Shown piece by piece: positions 32,473 through 42,991 of a stretch of DNA of 64,000 bases. The stretch's first letter is position 1; every line of letters starts with the position of its first letter. The notes under the pieces are model-generated. The model made no database searches and had not been told where the DNA came from. It saw only the letters and a list, made by a program, of their open reading frames with translations. Made by a program: the position numbers and the translations under genes. The DNA comes from Chytridium lagenaria (lineage: Eukaryota > Chytridiomycota > Chytridiomycetes > Chytridiales > Chytridiaceae), in NCBI GenBank assembly GCA_025449115.1, contig JAHLKC010000033.1, positions 241,879 to 305,878 of the forward strand, read 5' to 3'.

Positions 32473-35400
32473 TACTTGTGTTCAACTGGTGTATGGAGCA
32501 GGCTGGAAGGAAAGAGGCCTAGGACATCATTAGGATACTAGATAGCCTTCTCGACGCTACGCTGGACAGGATGCTTCTGGATAAAAAAAAAAAAGATAAA
32601 GCTCTGAGAAATTATCAGAATGCTGGAATGCTATAGAGCCTAAAGCAGTGGACAGGATGCTGATGTGAAGAATGGCTGTAGACCACAGCTTTTTGGATAG
32701 ACCTCGTCCGTTTTGATGGCATGCAAACTTTTTGAAAAAAGAAATTCACAAATAACCTCCCACCGCCACCGCCCCCGCCCTCCACTGCACATGGCCCATC
32801 ACAGTACGTAACCTCCAGCTATGAACCATTAGCTATTACATCCTTTTTAAAACAGAAATACTTTCATGTGCTGTACATATTTTTCTTAATAAAACCATTT
32901 TCTTGATTTAAATAATATATCTTATTTCCATTTCATTACCGTTGGTGCTGAGAAAAAAAGAGTAAGATGGGAATATTAGTTGGCGATGTCATAATAAAAA
33001 CATATAGCACTTCAGTCACCTCTTGCTGTAATTATAGTCAATAAAGTTGATGGCTAACGTCAATGAAGTTTAATCTTTCTTATAGTGAAGCATAAATATA
33101 AATTAAAGGCTTTAGGAGCCGCACAGAATTGAACGCATGTCAAAGTTTACATGTTGTCTAGTACGGCGTGAAAGGGTTTTTAAGAGCTTTAAAATATCGC
33201 TGAGACTTTAAGAAATTTGACGATCCGCAGGTTGTTATTTAGAATGGTTCACTTTGATTGCATATCTTAGACGTGGATCAACAGGGCTACAATTTTCATA
33301 GCAGATGTGAAAAAAAGCTTTATGATAGTTGGGACAATGTTTTTATATGCGTGCTCTCTGAGTTGGGTGTGGATTAATCGGAACGTGGAAATTGGATCCC
33401 TTCCGTACATTGACGCCTATGGGTTCATACCTGATTCTTTTTTTAAAATTCTCTGTTCTTCGTATATTCATATTGCATATGATTTGTACCATTCTGTAAT
33501 TTTGGAAGAGGAGCACAAATTTGGTTGAGGTACCTCTTATAGATTAAACGGTCCCGGGCGATATACAAAACAACACTCTCTCATAGTGACGGGCATACCA
33601 AACACGTCTTTTTTTAGCCTTCTTCTTTAGCATACTTGATCTAGTGTTCATATATAATGTATTAGTTTGACGCGTTTATGTCCGTTTTATGGTGTCTCTT
33701 ATGAAGTGCACAAAATTCTAAGGCCTGTCAAAATTCTTCAATCGCAATTATGGAGCCCCCCTCTGCCGCTGTTAAAAATACACCAAACGTTGCACACATT
33801 CATGAATTCTATGAAGCCATCAGTGACTAAATTATGAGGGCTGTAGCGTGTGGTGATGATAGGCTTATTAAGTAATTTCCGATTTTGAAGATTTAAGAAA
33901 TCCATTTTTGACTTTCACCTCAAAAAATCAATGGCCGCAAAACCTCAACTTCTCAATTAAGTTTCAAAAAAGTTAAGCAATCCCACAATACCCCCACACA
34001 TATTATTATATCATTCAATGCGTATTCAGTACATTATTCTTTTGGGAAATTATAGGCTCTTTTAAAATCATTTTTGTGGACATTACGCAACTTCTACTAT
34101 CATTTACACAAAAGACAGTACCGCCTTGACCGCTGTTGCAATAGACTTCAAAAACTTGAATATTATCTACTTCATCTAAGAGTTCTGTGGTGTAATTAAA
34201 ACAAATTTGCTAAGAATGATGACGTTTGGCATCATAACGTTTCATACATGGCGCTTTATCTGTAAAGCGTGATATCTTAGTCGCCGGGATGTATTGGAAC
34301 TGGAAACTTTGCTCACATGTGCATCACAATATGAAAACATATGGTGGTAGTATGAGATCTTTGCTTGCAATGCTGCTGGTGCGGCACATAGTGCGTGTAC
34401 TCCTGAATTACGTCGATGATTAATAAAACGCTTCCTTACGTAAGCTCTAAAGTATAGAAGTGTCTTTAATATTGGTACCAAGTGTATTATGCCCAAAATA
34501 GTCACATTAGGCTTGAAATCACAACTTTTCGATGCCGCAAAAGGATGCCGCATCCTGTTTAATGAATAATTGATGTTCCAACTAACACACGTTAAACATA
34601 GATAAAGTTCTTACTCAACATCTTCCACGCCACTTGCTACTTTACTTTTCCTAAAGCTGTAATAATTATGGCTACCATCAACCATCAAACGATATTCAAT
34701 TTGAAATATATCTAATGTTCCTAAAAAGAAAAACGCGAAAGCTGTCAGCGCAATTGATTTTAAATGCAGCGTTGGTGAGTAAAATGTTTTTTATCTTTAG
34801 AATGACACAGTTTTCAGTCAACTTTTCCCATCTTACTTTTTTCCCCCCAGCAATGACGGCTATGAAATTTCTATAAATATTATTTATTAAGAACATAGTG
34901 TATTTAAAGAATATTATATGCAGCATCTGACAAAAGTTACGTTTTATGACAAAAGGTCCGTTGGAAGGGCTCTGTTGGCCTATAGGCTATGATTGGGGTT
35001 ATGTTTGCTGACAGGCTATGCTGGCGGTGGGGTTGTTGCCGAAGTTTTTTTAAAAATTTAGTTGAGAGGCATCAGAGGTGCAGCCTGACAAGGTCTAATG
35101 GGTTGTGGTCTTCAACCATATTTCCATTTCACTGTTCACCATATACGTCACCCATACACCCATAGCATTCCCGTCAAAATTCCATTAATTCAAGAGCATC
35201 CTGTCCAGCACTATGTAATCAAAAGCATCCTGTCCAGCTGAACTTTGAGAAGGGTGTCCAGCATTCGGGCTCTCTCCATCCTGCTCCATATACCTTAATA
35301 AAAAATGTTTATTAACCGCAACTATAAAGTGGACAGGTGGTTGCTTAAAGCAGCTCTAGACAAGTCAAACAGCTAGTGATAGACCTTAAGGGGAATTGAA

Positions 35401-35639
35401 CCCATTAGACCTGGAGCATCTGCGAAAACTACGACGATGCCAAAAGAGGAGGAAAAAGTGGATTCGAGGTGGGATTAATAAATGTAGGCAATGAGGATGG
35501 ATGTTTACATGGTTGCTTGACAATGACTTGCGGGAGAGAAGGGAGGGGTGGAAAGACTTGAAGCCCGGGCCCGAATGGTTGGTGAGGTGAGCGGAAGGGA
35601 TGTGAGGATGGGATGGGAGAGTGTGAGTGGGTGGATGGA

Positions 35640-35860
35640 ACGGGTGGGTGGTAGGATGGAAGGGTGTTAGGATGGGTGGATGTTAGGATGGATGGAATGG
35701 ATGGATGGACGGGATGGATGGGTGGATGGACGGATGGATGGATGAGTGGATGGATGGGCAGGATGGACGGGATGGATGGATGAGTGATGGATGGCAGGAT
35801 GGGCAGGATGGATGGGATGGATGGATGGGTGGATGGATGGGATGGGTGGATGGACGGAGG
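35640..35860. repeat. GGAT minisatellite in right arm
   Basis: GGATGGATGG-type repeats, the reverse complement of the array at 31975-32220. The long ORFs of Trp/Met/Asp or His/Pro/Ser here are translations of the repeat. Confidence 0.9.
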
Positions 35861-36234
35861 GGAAGGAGGGAGGGAGGGAGGGAGCCGGGAGGGAGGGAGC
35901 CGGGGAGGGAGGGAGCGGGGGAGTCCGTCATGACGCCTCTGTGGGATAAAAGGAAGAAAGTAATAAAAGAAATATATAAAAGAAAAAGAAATTGTGAGGA
36001 GAAGAGTTTCCTCTCGCTCTCCTCCTCCATTTTTATTTTTTTTATTTTTTTTCTCTTTTTTTTTTTCCGCGCCTGCGGCGCTTTCTCCTCCCGGCCCCCC
36101 CTTATTTCAACTTGAATTTTTCGCAAAGTCCTCGCTAGTAAAACCTGGGCAAATTCCCCACTAGCTGCATGAGGTAAGACATTTTCGCTAGTTTTTTCTG
36201 TACCTCCTAGGGGACTTTCATGGAACACTAGGTG

Positions 36235-37451
36235 AAGAAAAAAGAAAAAAAAACAAGCAAAAACCATATTACCAAGGAACTGGATTATTTGAGTAGTACA
36301 ATGTATGGTGTTGTATTACGCTCAGCCGACACATTCCTGGGCTCAGAACAACCTTGAAAATGTGTTGCCACAAATTAACTTTTGATGAATTACTTTGGTG
36401 AAGCTACCTACATGAGCACTTATTGCGGCATCGCCATCCCTTTGAAAACAAAAAGAAAAACGGTCCTAGCAAATCTTGGATATTCCTCCACATGCTACAA
36501 ACCAAACTCCCTCCAGTCTTGTTATTATACCCGCCCCCTTTTCATCGTAAAGTATCTCGAACGCCTCCTCGTGTCAGGGTATTCATTTTGACATGTCCCG
36601 TGACTGAGTCGCGTAAACCGTCAAAGATATACAAACAGCCCTTTTAGAAGAGTGTATCGCGTTTTTCTGGTGGTGACGAGCTACCAAATATAGATGATGG
36701 TGAGATTGGGATGGTGAGTGTGTGGACGTGGTGGATTTTCTTAATGTTAATTTACGAATCGATGGATATGCCGGATTGGTCACGATCTAAGAGAGCTGTA
36801 GTGGTGGATGCAGGTGGGGAGAGTGACGCAGTTGAGGTCAGAATTGTGGAGGCGTAGATGAGGCCGCAGCTTACTGTGAACATTGGGGCCGCAGCTTACT
36901 GTGAACATTGTGAGACCTTTCGTGAAGATGTGTTCAAAAAACATAAAAGACATCACCTTCCATGATTGACAAAACGCCATGTGCAATTACTGAATTCCGT
37001 CATGTGGCCTTCGCCAAAACTCTCAAAAAAAGGTTCGATTTTAAATAACATCCATCTGAATTTGCCTCTTCATCTCTATTAATATTCAACTATTGTTGAC
37101 CAGACTATTACTGATTAAACACGGACATCCAGTGTGATTCCTTTAAGATAAAATAAAGAAATACCAAAATATGAATCTGGAATCCCATTCCCAATGCAGA
37201 AATACTTGACGTGTCGATTATACGTACTCTCATCAGTGATTACGTTTTTTCTAATATTGATGCTATGAATCAATAGTGTAGCAACCATTCGGGAGAGTAT
37301 ATTAAAAAGAAAAACAAAACCGTATAGATTATTCAACGGTTAAACTAACCACGTGTATATTTAAGAACATCTATTAAACACTCTATCGGGACAATATGAA
37401 AACTCCATCTGCGATATCCATCAAAAACTTGTAGACCCACGAAGCATTACA
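36235..37451. other. intergenic, with a 26-bp-period direct repeat
   Basis: About 1.2 kb after the transposon. It begins with the right copy of AAGAAAAA. GCCGCAGCTTACTGTGAAC occurs twice (about 36863 and 36889). An ORF at 36382-36591 and minus ORFs at 36583-36783 and 37115-37336 show no recognisable domain. Confidence 0.4.
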
Positions 37452-39056
37452 TCAAATCATTCTACCCACAACATTAATATCTATATATCCTTCTATAAAT
37501 TCCCCCACCACCGAATACCTCGGCGGCGCATCCTCCATCACACTCTCCCTAATCTCCCCAACCTCCCCCCAGCCCTCCTCGCTCGACCAGGAACCGCGAC
37601 AAATCCCGCCTCAATCGCCTTATTATACTTCTCCGACTTCTCCGGAAACACGTCCGCCTTTTCATCCTCAAAGGCATATCATCATCATACGAATCCTTGG
37701 TGTAATCGTCAACGTACGACGCAACTTTGGCGGACCGGGAGGAGGAGGTTCGCTGCGGGAGGACCAGGAGGAAGCGGTGTCGTTGCGGGTGGAGGGGCGC
37801 CTTGGACGGTTGAATTGAACAGTCCGGTTTCTCATCACGTTTGGAGGCGTGGCGACGCGGATGGTTTCTCTGAGGGCGTTGGAGATACTCTGGTGGTGCT
37901 AGCAGGTGGTGGTGATCTATCGAGTGCAGTGTCGTTCCTGTGAACCACCGTGTTCCCATGAACAGTGGCATCCTTTTGAACGACAGTAAGAACTGTCCCA
38001 TCCCTTTGAACAATAGTATGCACCGTTCCATCCCTGCCCACAATAGTTCCATCTCCCCTCAAAGCAAACTCCTCAAACGGCTCTTTCAAAATAGCCTTCT
38101 TTCCTCCATCGTCTTTAAAGTCGTTCCCAAATCGTCCATCAGCTGTCTTGAACGATTTCTCAGTATCCCTAGTCTTGTTCCTCCTCGACCTCCTCATCGC
38201 GAAAAAAAACACAGCAGCTCCCGCCACGCCAAGCAAAGCAGCGCCAAACCCACCCGCCAACATGGCAGCCGTTGAGGGCGTGGTGTTGGATTCAACAGGT
38301 GATGAAGATGCAGCGGGAGGTACACCCAAACCAGATTGAAGAGGATTGTTGTTGTTGGGTTGAATAGCGGTGTTTTGGATAACGTTGAAGATGGTTTCGG
38401 GACGAGCGGTGACGCTACCGTCTATGCCGGTAATAAATGAGGTGACGACCGTGACCTGGGTGACCGAGGCTGGAGGTGCGGTTGCGGCGGGGTCGTCTTG
38501 GTTCACTGGGCCATCCGTGATAATGGGATGGATTGTTGATGGGAGAGTTGGGGTTTTCGTTTGAATTTGGGTCTGCAGGGTCGGTGTTGCCTGGACCGCT
38601 GGTCTCTATGATGATAGGACGGGGATCGGGGTTTTCTGGGCGAGGAGGAGAAGGCGGTGAAGAATCGGATGGCGGTGAGGATGGGGAAGGAGGTTGAGGA
38701 CCAGGGAGTGGAGCAACGATATCGATAGGTTGGAAAATAGCTTCATAGAACACAATGCTTTTCACTGGTACAGATTGTAAAGGTGGACGTGTCCCGTAAT
38801 GACTGCCACATAGATACCCCGATCCATCAGGACAAGGACGGCATTGGGAAGAATCAGGGGTTCCGTGAGCTATGTAACGCTCTCTGCAGAAACAGGCTAG
38901 GGTGAGATCGGTGGCGGAGATGGAGGTGATGCCGGCGTAGTTTTTTACAGAGGGGTTTAGGGCTGTCGTTGCGCAGTGATTGATGCATTCGCGCATGTTT
39001 GTGGTGAGGCTGGAAGGACCCCCAATGCCATTGGACATGATGAATTCGCAGGCCAT
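37452..39056 (-). pseudogene. WSC11: tandem duplicate of WSC12, frameshifted
   Basis: The start is MACEFIMSNG at 39056. It is collinear with WSC12 throughout: MRECINHCA, LACFCRE, CRPCPDGSGYLCGS, SIVFYEA, TSFITGIDGSVTARP, a membrane helix (AAMLAGGFGAALLGVAGAA), the RDGTV repeats, KVASYVDDYTKDSYDDD, and finally MEDAPPRYS. The frame changes at least three times: near 38505-38530 (after PINNPSHYH), near 37850, and near 37640-37680. The PPRYS end lies in the frame that stops at 37452, with a longer C-terminus than WSC12. The helix has lost the cysteine of GGICAA (it reads GGFGAA). It is most likely a decaying duplicate, although some breaks sit in homopolymers. Confidence 0.7.
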
Positions 39057-39751
39057 TGTGGGAGATGACGGGATGTGGAGTGAAGATGGTTGATGTCGAG
39101 ACGGGGTGAGAGCTGCAGGGGGGAAATAATGGAGAAGCCGTCTTTTCTTGTTCCCTTTTTCTTTTTGTGGAAAAGTTGTAAAAGACACGGACGGCGTGGT
39201 TATCCGTGACCGTAATGTTTTACCCTGGTAGAAGGTCAAGGTTACACTCACCCATCCAACCCACTTGGCCAACATTTGTGCGCCCAACGCATCACACTGC
39301 CTCTGGCCCTTGTTTCTTGGAAAAAAAGGGGGGTTTCGGATACATTTTATTCCATCACGTCAAAATGAATAGATCGTTCACTTACCGACACTCATAGTAG
39401 TTGCTGGGAACTCCTCAACATAATCATCGTCACCGTCATATAAAAGTACCGACCGGATTATGTGAGTTGGTAAGAACAGCGTTTCATCACCGTCGTTCTT
39501 TTTCGGAAGCTCTCTTCCGCTCCGATAAAGCCCCCATGGCGGTTTTCTTTGACATCAAACTTTCTTGCAACTCTTCGACGCGTGTGAAACTTTTAACAGC
39601 ACCTCATTAACGTGTATATTTGTAAGGAAAACTATAAAACAATTCTATCGCGACATTATCCCATCTTATGACACCTTTCCAACTTGTAACCCAAATACTC
39701 TGTCTATCCATTAAAAATTCCTCCCTCTATCCATAATATGTTTATCTCGAT
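39057..39751. other. intergenic between WSC12 and WSC11
   Basis: About 700 bp containing the WSC11 promoter side and the WSC12 3' flank. The two short plus-strand ORFs (39206-39397 and 39401-39610) have no features of note. Confidence 0.45.
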
Positions 39752-41332
39752 CTACAACTTTCCCGCACCCATAGAATACCTCGGCGGCGCATCCTCCATC
39801 ACACTCTCCCTAATCTCCCCAACCCTTCCCCCAGCCCTCCTCGCTCGACCAGGAACCGCAACAAATCCCGCCTCAATCGCCTTGTTATACTTCTCCTTCT
39901 TCTCCGGAAACACGTCTGTCTTTTTATCATCAAAGACATAATCATCGTCATATGAATCCTTGGTGTAATCGTCGACATACGACGCAACTTTGGCAGACCG
40001 GGAGGAGGAAGTCTCGCTACGGGAGGACCAGGAGGAAGCGGTGTCGTTGCGGGTTGAGGGGGCGCCGTGGATGGGTGATGAGAAAAGACCGGTTTTTTCA
40101 TCATGTTTTGTGGCGTATGTGACCTTGACGGGTTTCTCAGAGGTGTAGGTGACGGGTGTTGGGAAAGTAAGGGGTGATACTGCATCACGTGTAGTTTCGT
40201 TCCTGTGAACCACTGCATTGTTCCCATGAAGAGTGGCATCTCTTTGAACGACAGTAAGAACCGTTCCATCCCGTTGAACAATAGTATGCACCGTTCCATC
40301 CCTCCCGACCACAGTCCCATCTCCCCGCAAAACAAATTCCTCAACAGACTCTTTGGAGCCATCCTTCTTTGCTCCATCCTTTTTAAAATCATCCCCAAAA
40401 CGTCCATCAGCTGTCCTGAACGATGTCACAGCCTCCTTCCTGTTTTTTCTCGAGCTCCTCCTCACAAAAAAGAACCCGACAGCTCCCACCACCGCAATAA
40501 AGGCGGCGCAGATCCCACCCGCCAGTATCGCTACATTCGGGGACGTGGAGGTCGAATTTGTGGAGGGTGCACCAGCAGCGGGAGTCACGCCGGAAAAGCC
40601 AGATTGAAGAGGATTGTTGATGGGTTGGATGGCGGTGTTTTGGATGACGTTGACGATGGTTGCGGGACGAGCGGTGATGCTACCGTCGGTGCCTGTGATA
40701 AAAGAGGTAATGACGGTGACTTGGGTTAAGGAGGCTGGAGGTGCAGCTGCGGCAGGATCGTCTTGGTTCACTGGGCCATCCGTGATAATGGGTTGGGACG
40801 GGTTGTTGATGGGAGAGTTGGGGTTTGGGTTCGTATTGGAGTCTGGGTCGGTGTTGCCTGATCCACTGGTCTCTGTGATGATGGGACGCGGATCGGGGTT
40901 TTCTGGGCGAGGAGGAGGAGGAGGTTGTGAAGAATCGGATGGCGGTGGGGATGGCGCTGACGATGGGGAAGGGGGTTGAGGACCAGGAAGCGGAACAACG
41001 ACATCGATAGGTTGAGAAACAGCATCATAAAACACAATGCTTTTCACGATGGATGAAGGTCGAGATGGAAGTGGTCCGTAAAAACTTCCGCACAGATACC
41101 CTGACCCATCTGGACAAGGACGACATTGGGATGGGTCCGGGGTACCCATAGTTATGGGACGTTCTATACAGAAACAGGCGAGGGTGAGATCTGTTGAGGA
41201 GATGGAGGTGATGCCGGCGTTGGTTCCGAATTCAGGGTTGAGAGCGGTTGATGCGCAGTGGTTGATGCATTCGCGCATGTTGTTGATGGAGGTAGAGGGA
41301 CGGGATCCGGATGGTATGAATCGGCAGGACAT
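39752..41332 (-). CDS. WSC12: WSC-like membrane protein, intact single exon
   Basis: This is a 526-residue ORF with no break. Cysteines are at 3, 22, 26, 53, 55, 70, 73 and 81 (C-x18-C-x3-C-x26-C-x-C-x14-C-x2-C-x7-C), then SIVFYDA at 98-104. A long Pro/Ser/Asn stalk leads to TSFITGTDGSITARP (about 209-223). The helix is at about 267-290 (AILAGGICAAFIAVVGAVGFF), with RRSSRKNRK after it. The tail carries a short internal repeat (RGDGTVVGRDGTV, then VQRDGTVLTVVQ), an acidic tyrosine cluster (YDDDYVFDD), and ends MEDAPPRYSMGAGKL. The first cysteine is residue 3, so no signal peptide fits. WSC11 next door is its tandem duplicate. This is the best reference gene in the array. Confidence 0.87.
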   Translation of the reverse strand: MSCRFIPSGSRPSTSINNMRECINHCASTALNPEFGTNAGITSISSTDLTLACFCIERPITMGTPDPSQCRPCPDGSGYLCGSFYGPLPSRPSSIVKSIVFYDAVSQPIDVVVPLPGPQPPSPSSAPSPPPSDSSQPPPPPRPENPDPRPIITETSGSGNTDPDSNTNPNPNSPINNPSQPIITDGPVNQDDPAAAAPPASLTQVTVITSFITGTDGSITARPATIVNVIQNTAIQPINNPLQSGFSGVTPAAGAPSTNSTSTSPNVAILAGGICAAFIAVVGAVGFFFVRRSSRKNRKEAVTSFRTADGRFGDDFKKDGAKKDGSKESVEEFVLRGDGTVVGRDGTVHTIVQRDGTVLTVVQRDATLHGNNAVVHRNETTRDAVSPLTFPTPVTYTSEKPVKVTYATKHDEKTGLFSSPIHGAPSTRNDTASSWSSRSETSSSRSAKVASYVDDYTKDSYDDDYVFDDKKTDVFPEKKEKYNKAIEAGFVAVPGRARRAGGRVGEIRESVMEDAPPRYSMGAGKL

Positions 41333-41920
41333 TGTTGCAGGAGATGACGAGGTGATGGAGGGAGGTGAAAACGGTGGTGGAGAGGGAAGTAATGGGGAAG
41401 TTCAAGCGAGTGAGGCACCTTTTCTTTTCTACAAGCCTGCAGAAGACACAGACGGCGTGGTTTTCAGTAGTTATACCAATTGACTTTAACATGTTGCATT
41501 TACCCTTGGTTCAAATAAAGAGAAGGTTTATAAGGTGACACACACTAATCACTGACAAACCGACTTGGCGAAAACTGCCTGCGCACTGCCCATTCGAACG
41601 AAATTGTATCGTCTAAACGTCGTCAGACGCAACAAAACTTCAGAAGTCCCCCTCAAAATATTTAATATCACAATAGTCGATGCTGTAATCGTCACAACAG
41701 CCTTTGAGCAATGACAATGTCCATCAAAAACTTCAAATGAATTCAGGTCGTGACAGATACGTCTGTCTACTCTAGATAGGAGAAGAGCGGGCATCTAATT
41801 AAAAAGATATGGTTATTTTTTAAAGTGTGAATTGACGTTGGTATTGAGTCTTTTTTGTTGGAAACCAGCAGTGAGGTTCCGTTGCCGCCTTCAAAAGAGG
41901 GCAGACGGACTCCTGTTGAA
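41333..41920. other. intergenic upstream of WSC12
   Basis: About 590 bp with the WSC12 promoter. Minus-strand ORFs (41164-41492 and 41549-41794) are shadows or show no domain. Confidence 0.45.
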
Positions 41921-42135
41921 GCAGCGCGCAGCAACTCTGAATTGAACAGCGCTCGCAGATAAAAGGAGTACTCACCTCCTTTCCCCCACAACACCTTTTG
42001 TGTACGCAAGCGCTACTCTACTAGTTGACACACTCCAATTATTTCACTCAACTCATTTGTTGGTGATTCCTCAGGGAGCCTCGTCGTGTCCAACGCCGAC
42101 GGAGTCCAAGGATACGCGACAGAAGAATAGGAAAT
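41920..42135 (+). pseudogene. WSC2-like relic with upstream motif
   Basis: GCAGCGCGCAGCAAC at about 41927 matches the sequence upstream of WSC2 (about 14446). At 42078-42126 the frame reads GSLVVSNADGVQGYATEE, like GSLVISNANDIYY..CATEG in WSC2. The rest of the module is gone. A further GCAGCCCACAGCAAC at about 42254 precedes GTATAAAAACC, so a second promoter-like copy may be present. Confidence 0.4.
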
Positions 42136-42991
42136 ACTTTATATTCTTGTTACACAAACCTTTTTCCCTTCATATCTATCTATGAAGGGCGACAACTTCC
42201 TTTCTTAGCCGCACGTGTGAAAGGCCAAAGTGGTGGTAAGCTCCCTCCAGAGCAGCCCACAGCAACCGGCTTGAAATAGAGTCAGCATGAGTATAAAAAC
42301 CCGAGGTACTTCTTCCTCTTTACACCTACCTTCTCTCACTCGAGATACCCCGCAGACTCTCTCCGGATGACACCCCTTACTTAAAACCCAAAACACTCTT
42401 CAACAACAAACTCTTTTTTTACTACTTATTTTGATGCTTACACTTCAAGTTCACAACACGCCAGTTTCCAACATTATTCAATAAACCACGTCTCTTTATT
42501 TACACGTTGGTGCATACTTCCTTTCCGCGGTGTATTTCCACATTTTTTTATAAACGATAATGACATTATTGTAGTCCGAGTGTCTTAAAACCACGGATGT
42601 GAAAGCGTTATTGTATATAGTTGATACTTTAACAATGTCAATACACTCAGATGGTAAGTAGCAAAAAGAGCACATAGACACCACTATGTAATAGGTATGT
42701 ATGAAGCCTCTTTTATTAAATACTTAGAATATATTAGAGAGCTGCAAGGGGTAATAATAAGTCATGTCCGCATGAATGAATATAGAAAGGGAGAGGGTTA
42801 CTTACCACTTACACCCATTTATACTCTATTAGCAAAGCAGTTGTTCGATCATTCCTGCCAAGGATTCTTGGCGCTGTATCCAGCCGCGTGGCAAAATTGC
42901 TCGCTGAGGGTGACACACTGTAAAACAGAACGTGTGACTCCCCAGCACCATCACCATCATCACCATCACCAGCATCCGTCGTCCATCCATC
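42136..42991. other. intergenic upstream of WSC13
   Basis: About 850 bp. It contains a TATA-like GTATAAAAACC at about 42291 and an AT-rich stretch at 42480-42760. A CACCAT microsatellite (42950-42985) lies immediately 5' of the WSC13 ATG; its His-rich translation is not coding. Confidence 0.45.

Larger units (their letters stand above)
31639..36234. mobile_element. 4.6-kb element with very long terminal inverted repeats
   Basis: The left end starts CACCTAGTGTTCC and the right end finishes GGAACACTAGGTG. The arms match for about 600 bp: 31639 to about 32270 against about 35550 to 36234. They share CTAGC-rich termini, a GC-rich patch, a purine/pyrimidine tract and a CCAT/GGAT minisatellite. 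Further weaker inverted matches lie inside (about 32490-32590 against 35200-35300, around GCTGGACAGGATGC). The element is flanked by AAGAAAAA on both sides, a candidate 8-bp target duplication, although the flank is A-rich. Long inverted repeats with an 8-bp duplication suit a Mutator-like or similar DNA transposon. I find no transposase: the interior ORFs (for example 33307-33528 and 34242-34553 minus) have no motif. It is probably a non-autonomous copy. Confidence 0.75.

Noticed and set aside
42945..42990. Poly-His tract before WSC13
   Set aside because: It is a CACCAT microsatellite 5' of the ATG at 42992, and the module starts right after that ATG as in other members.
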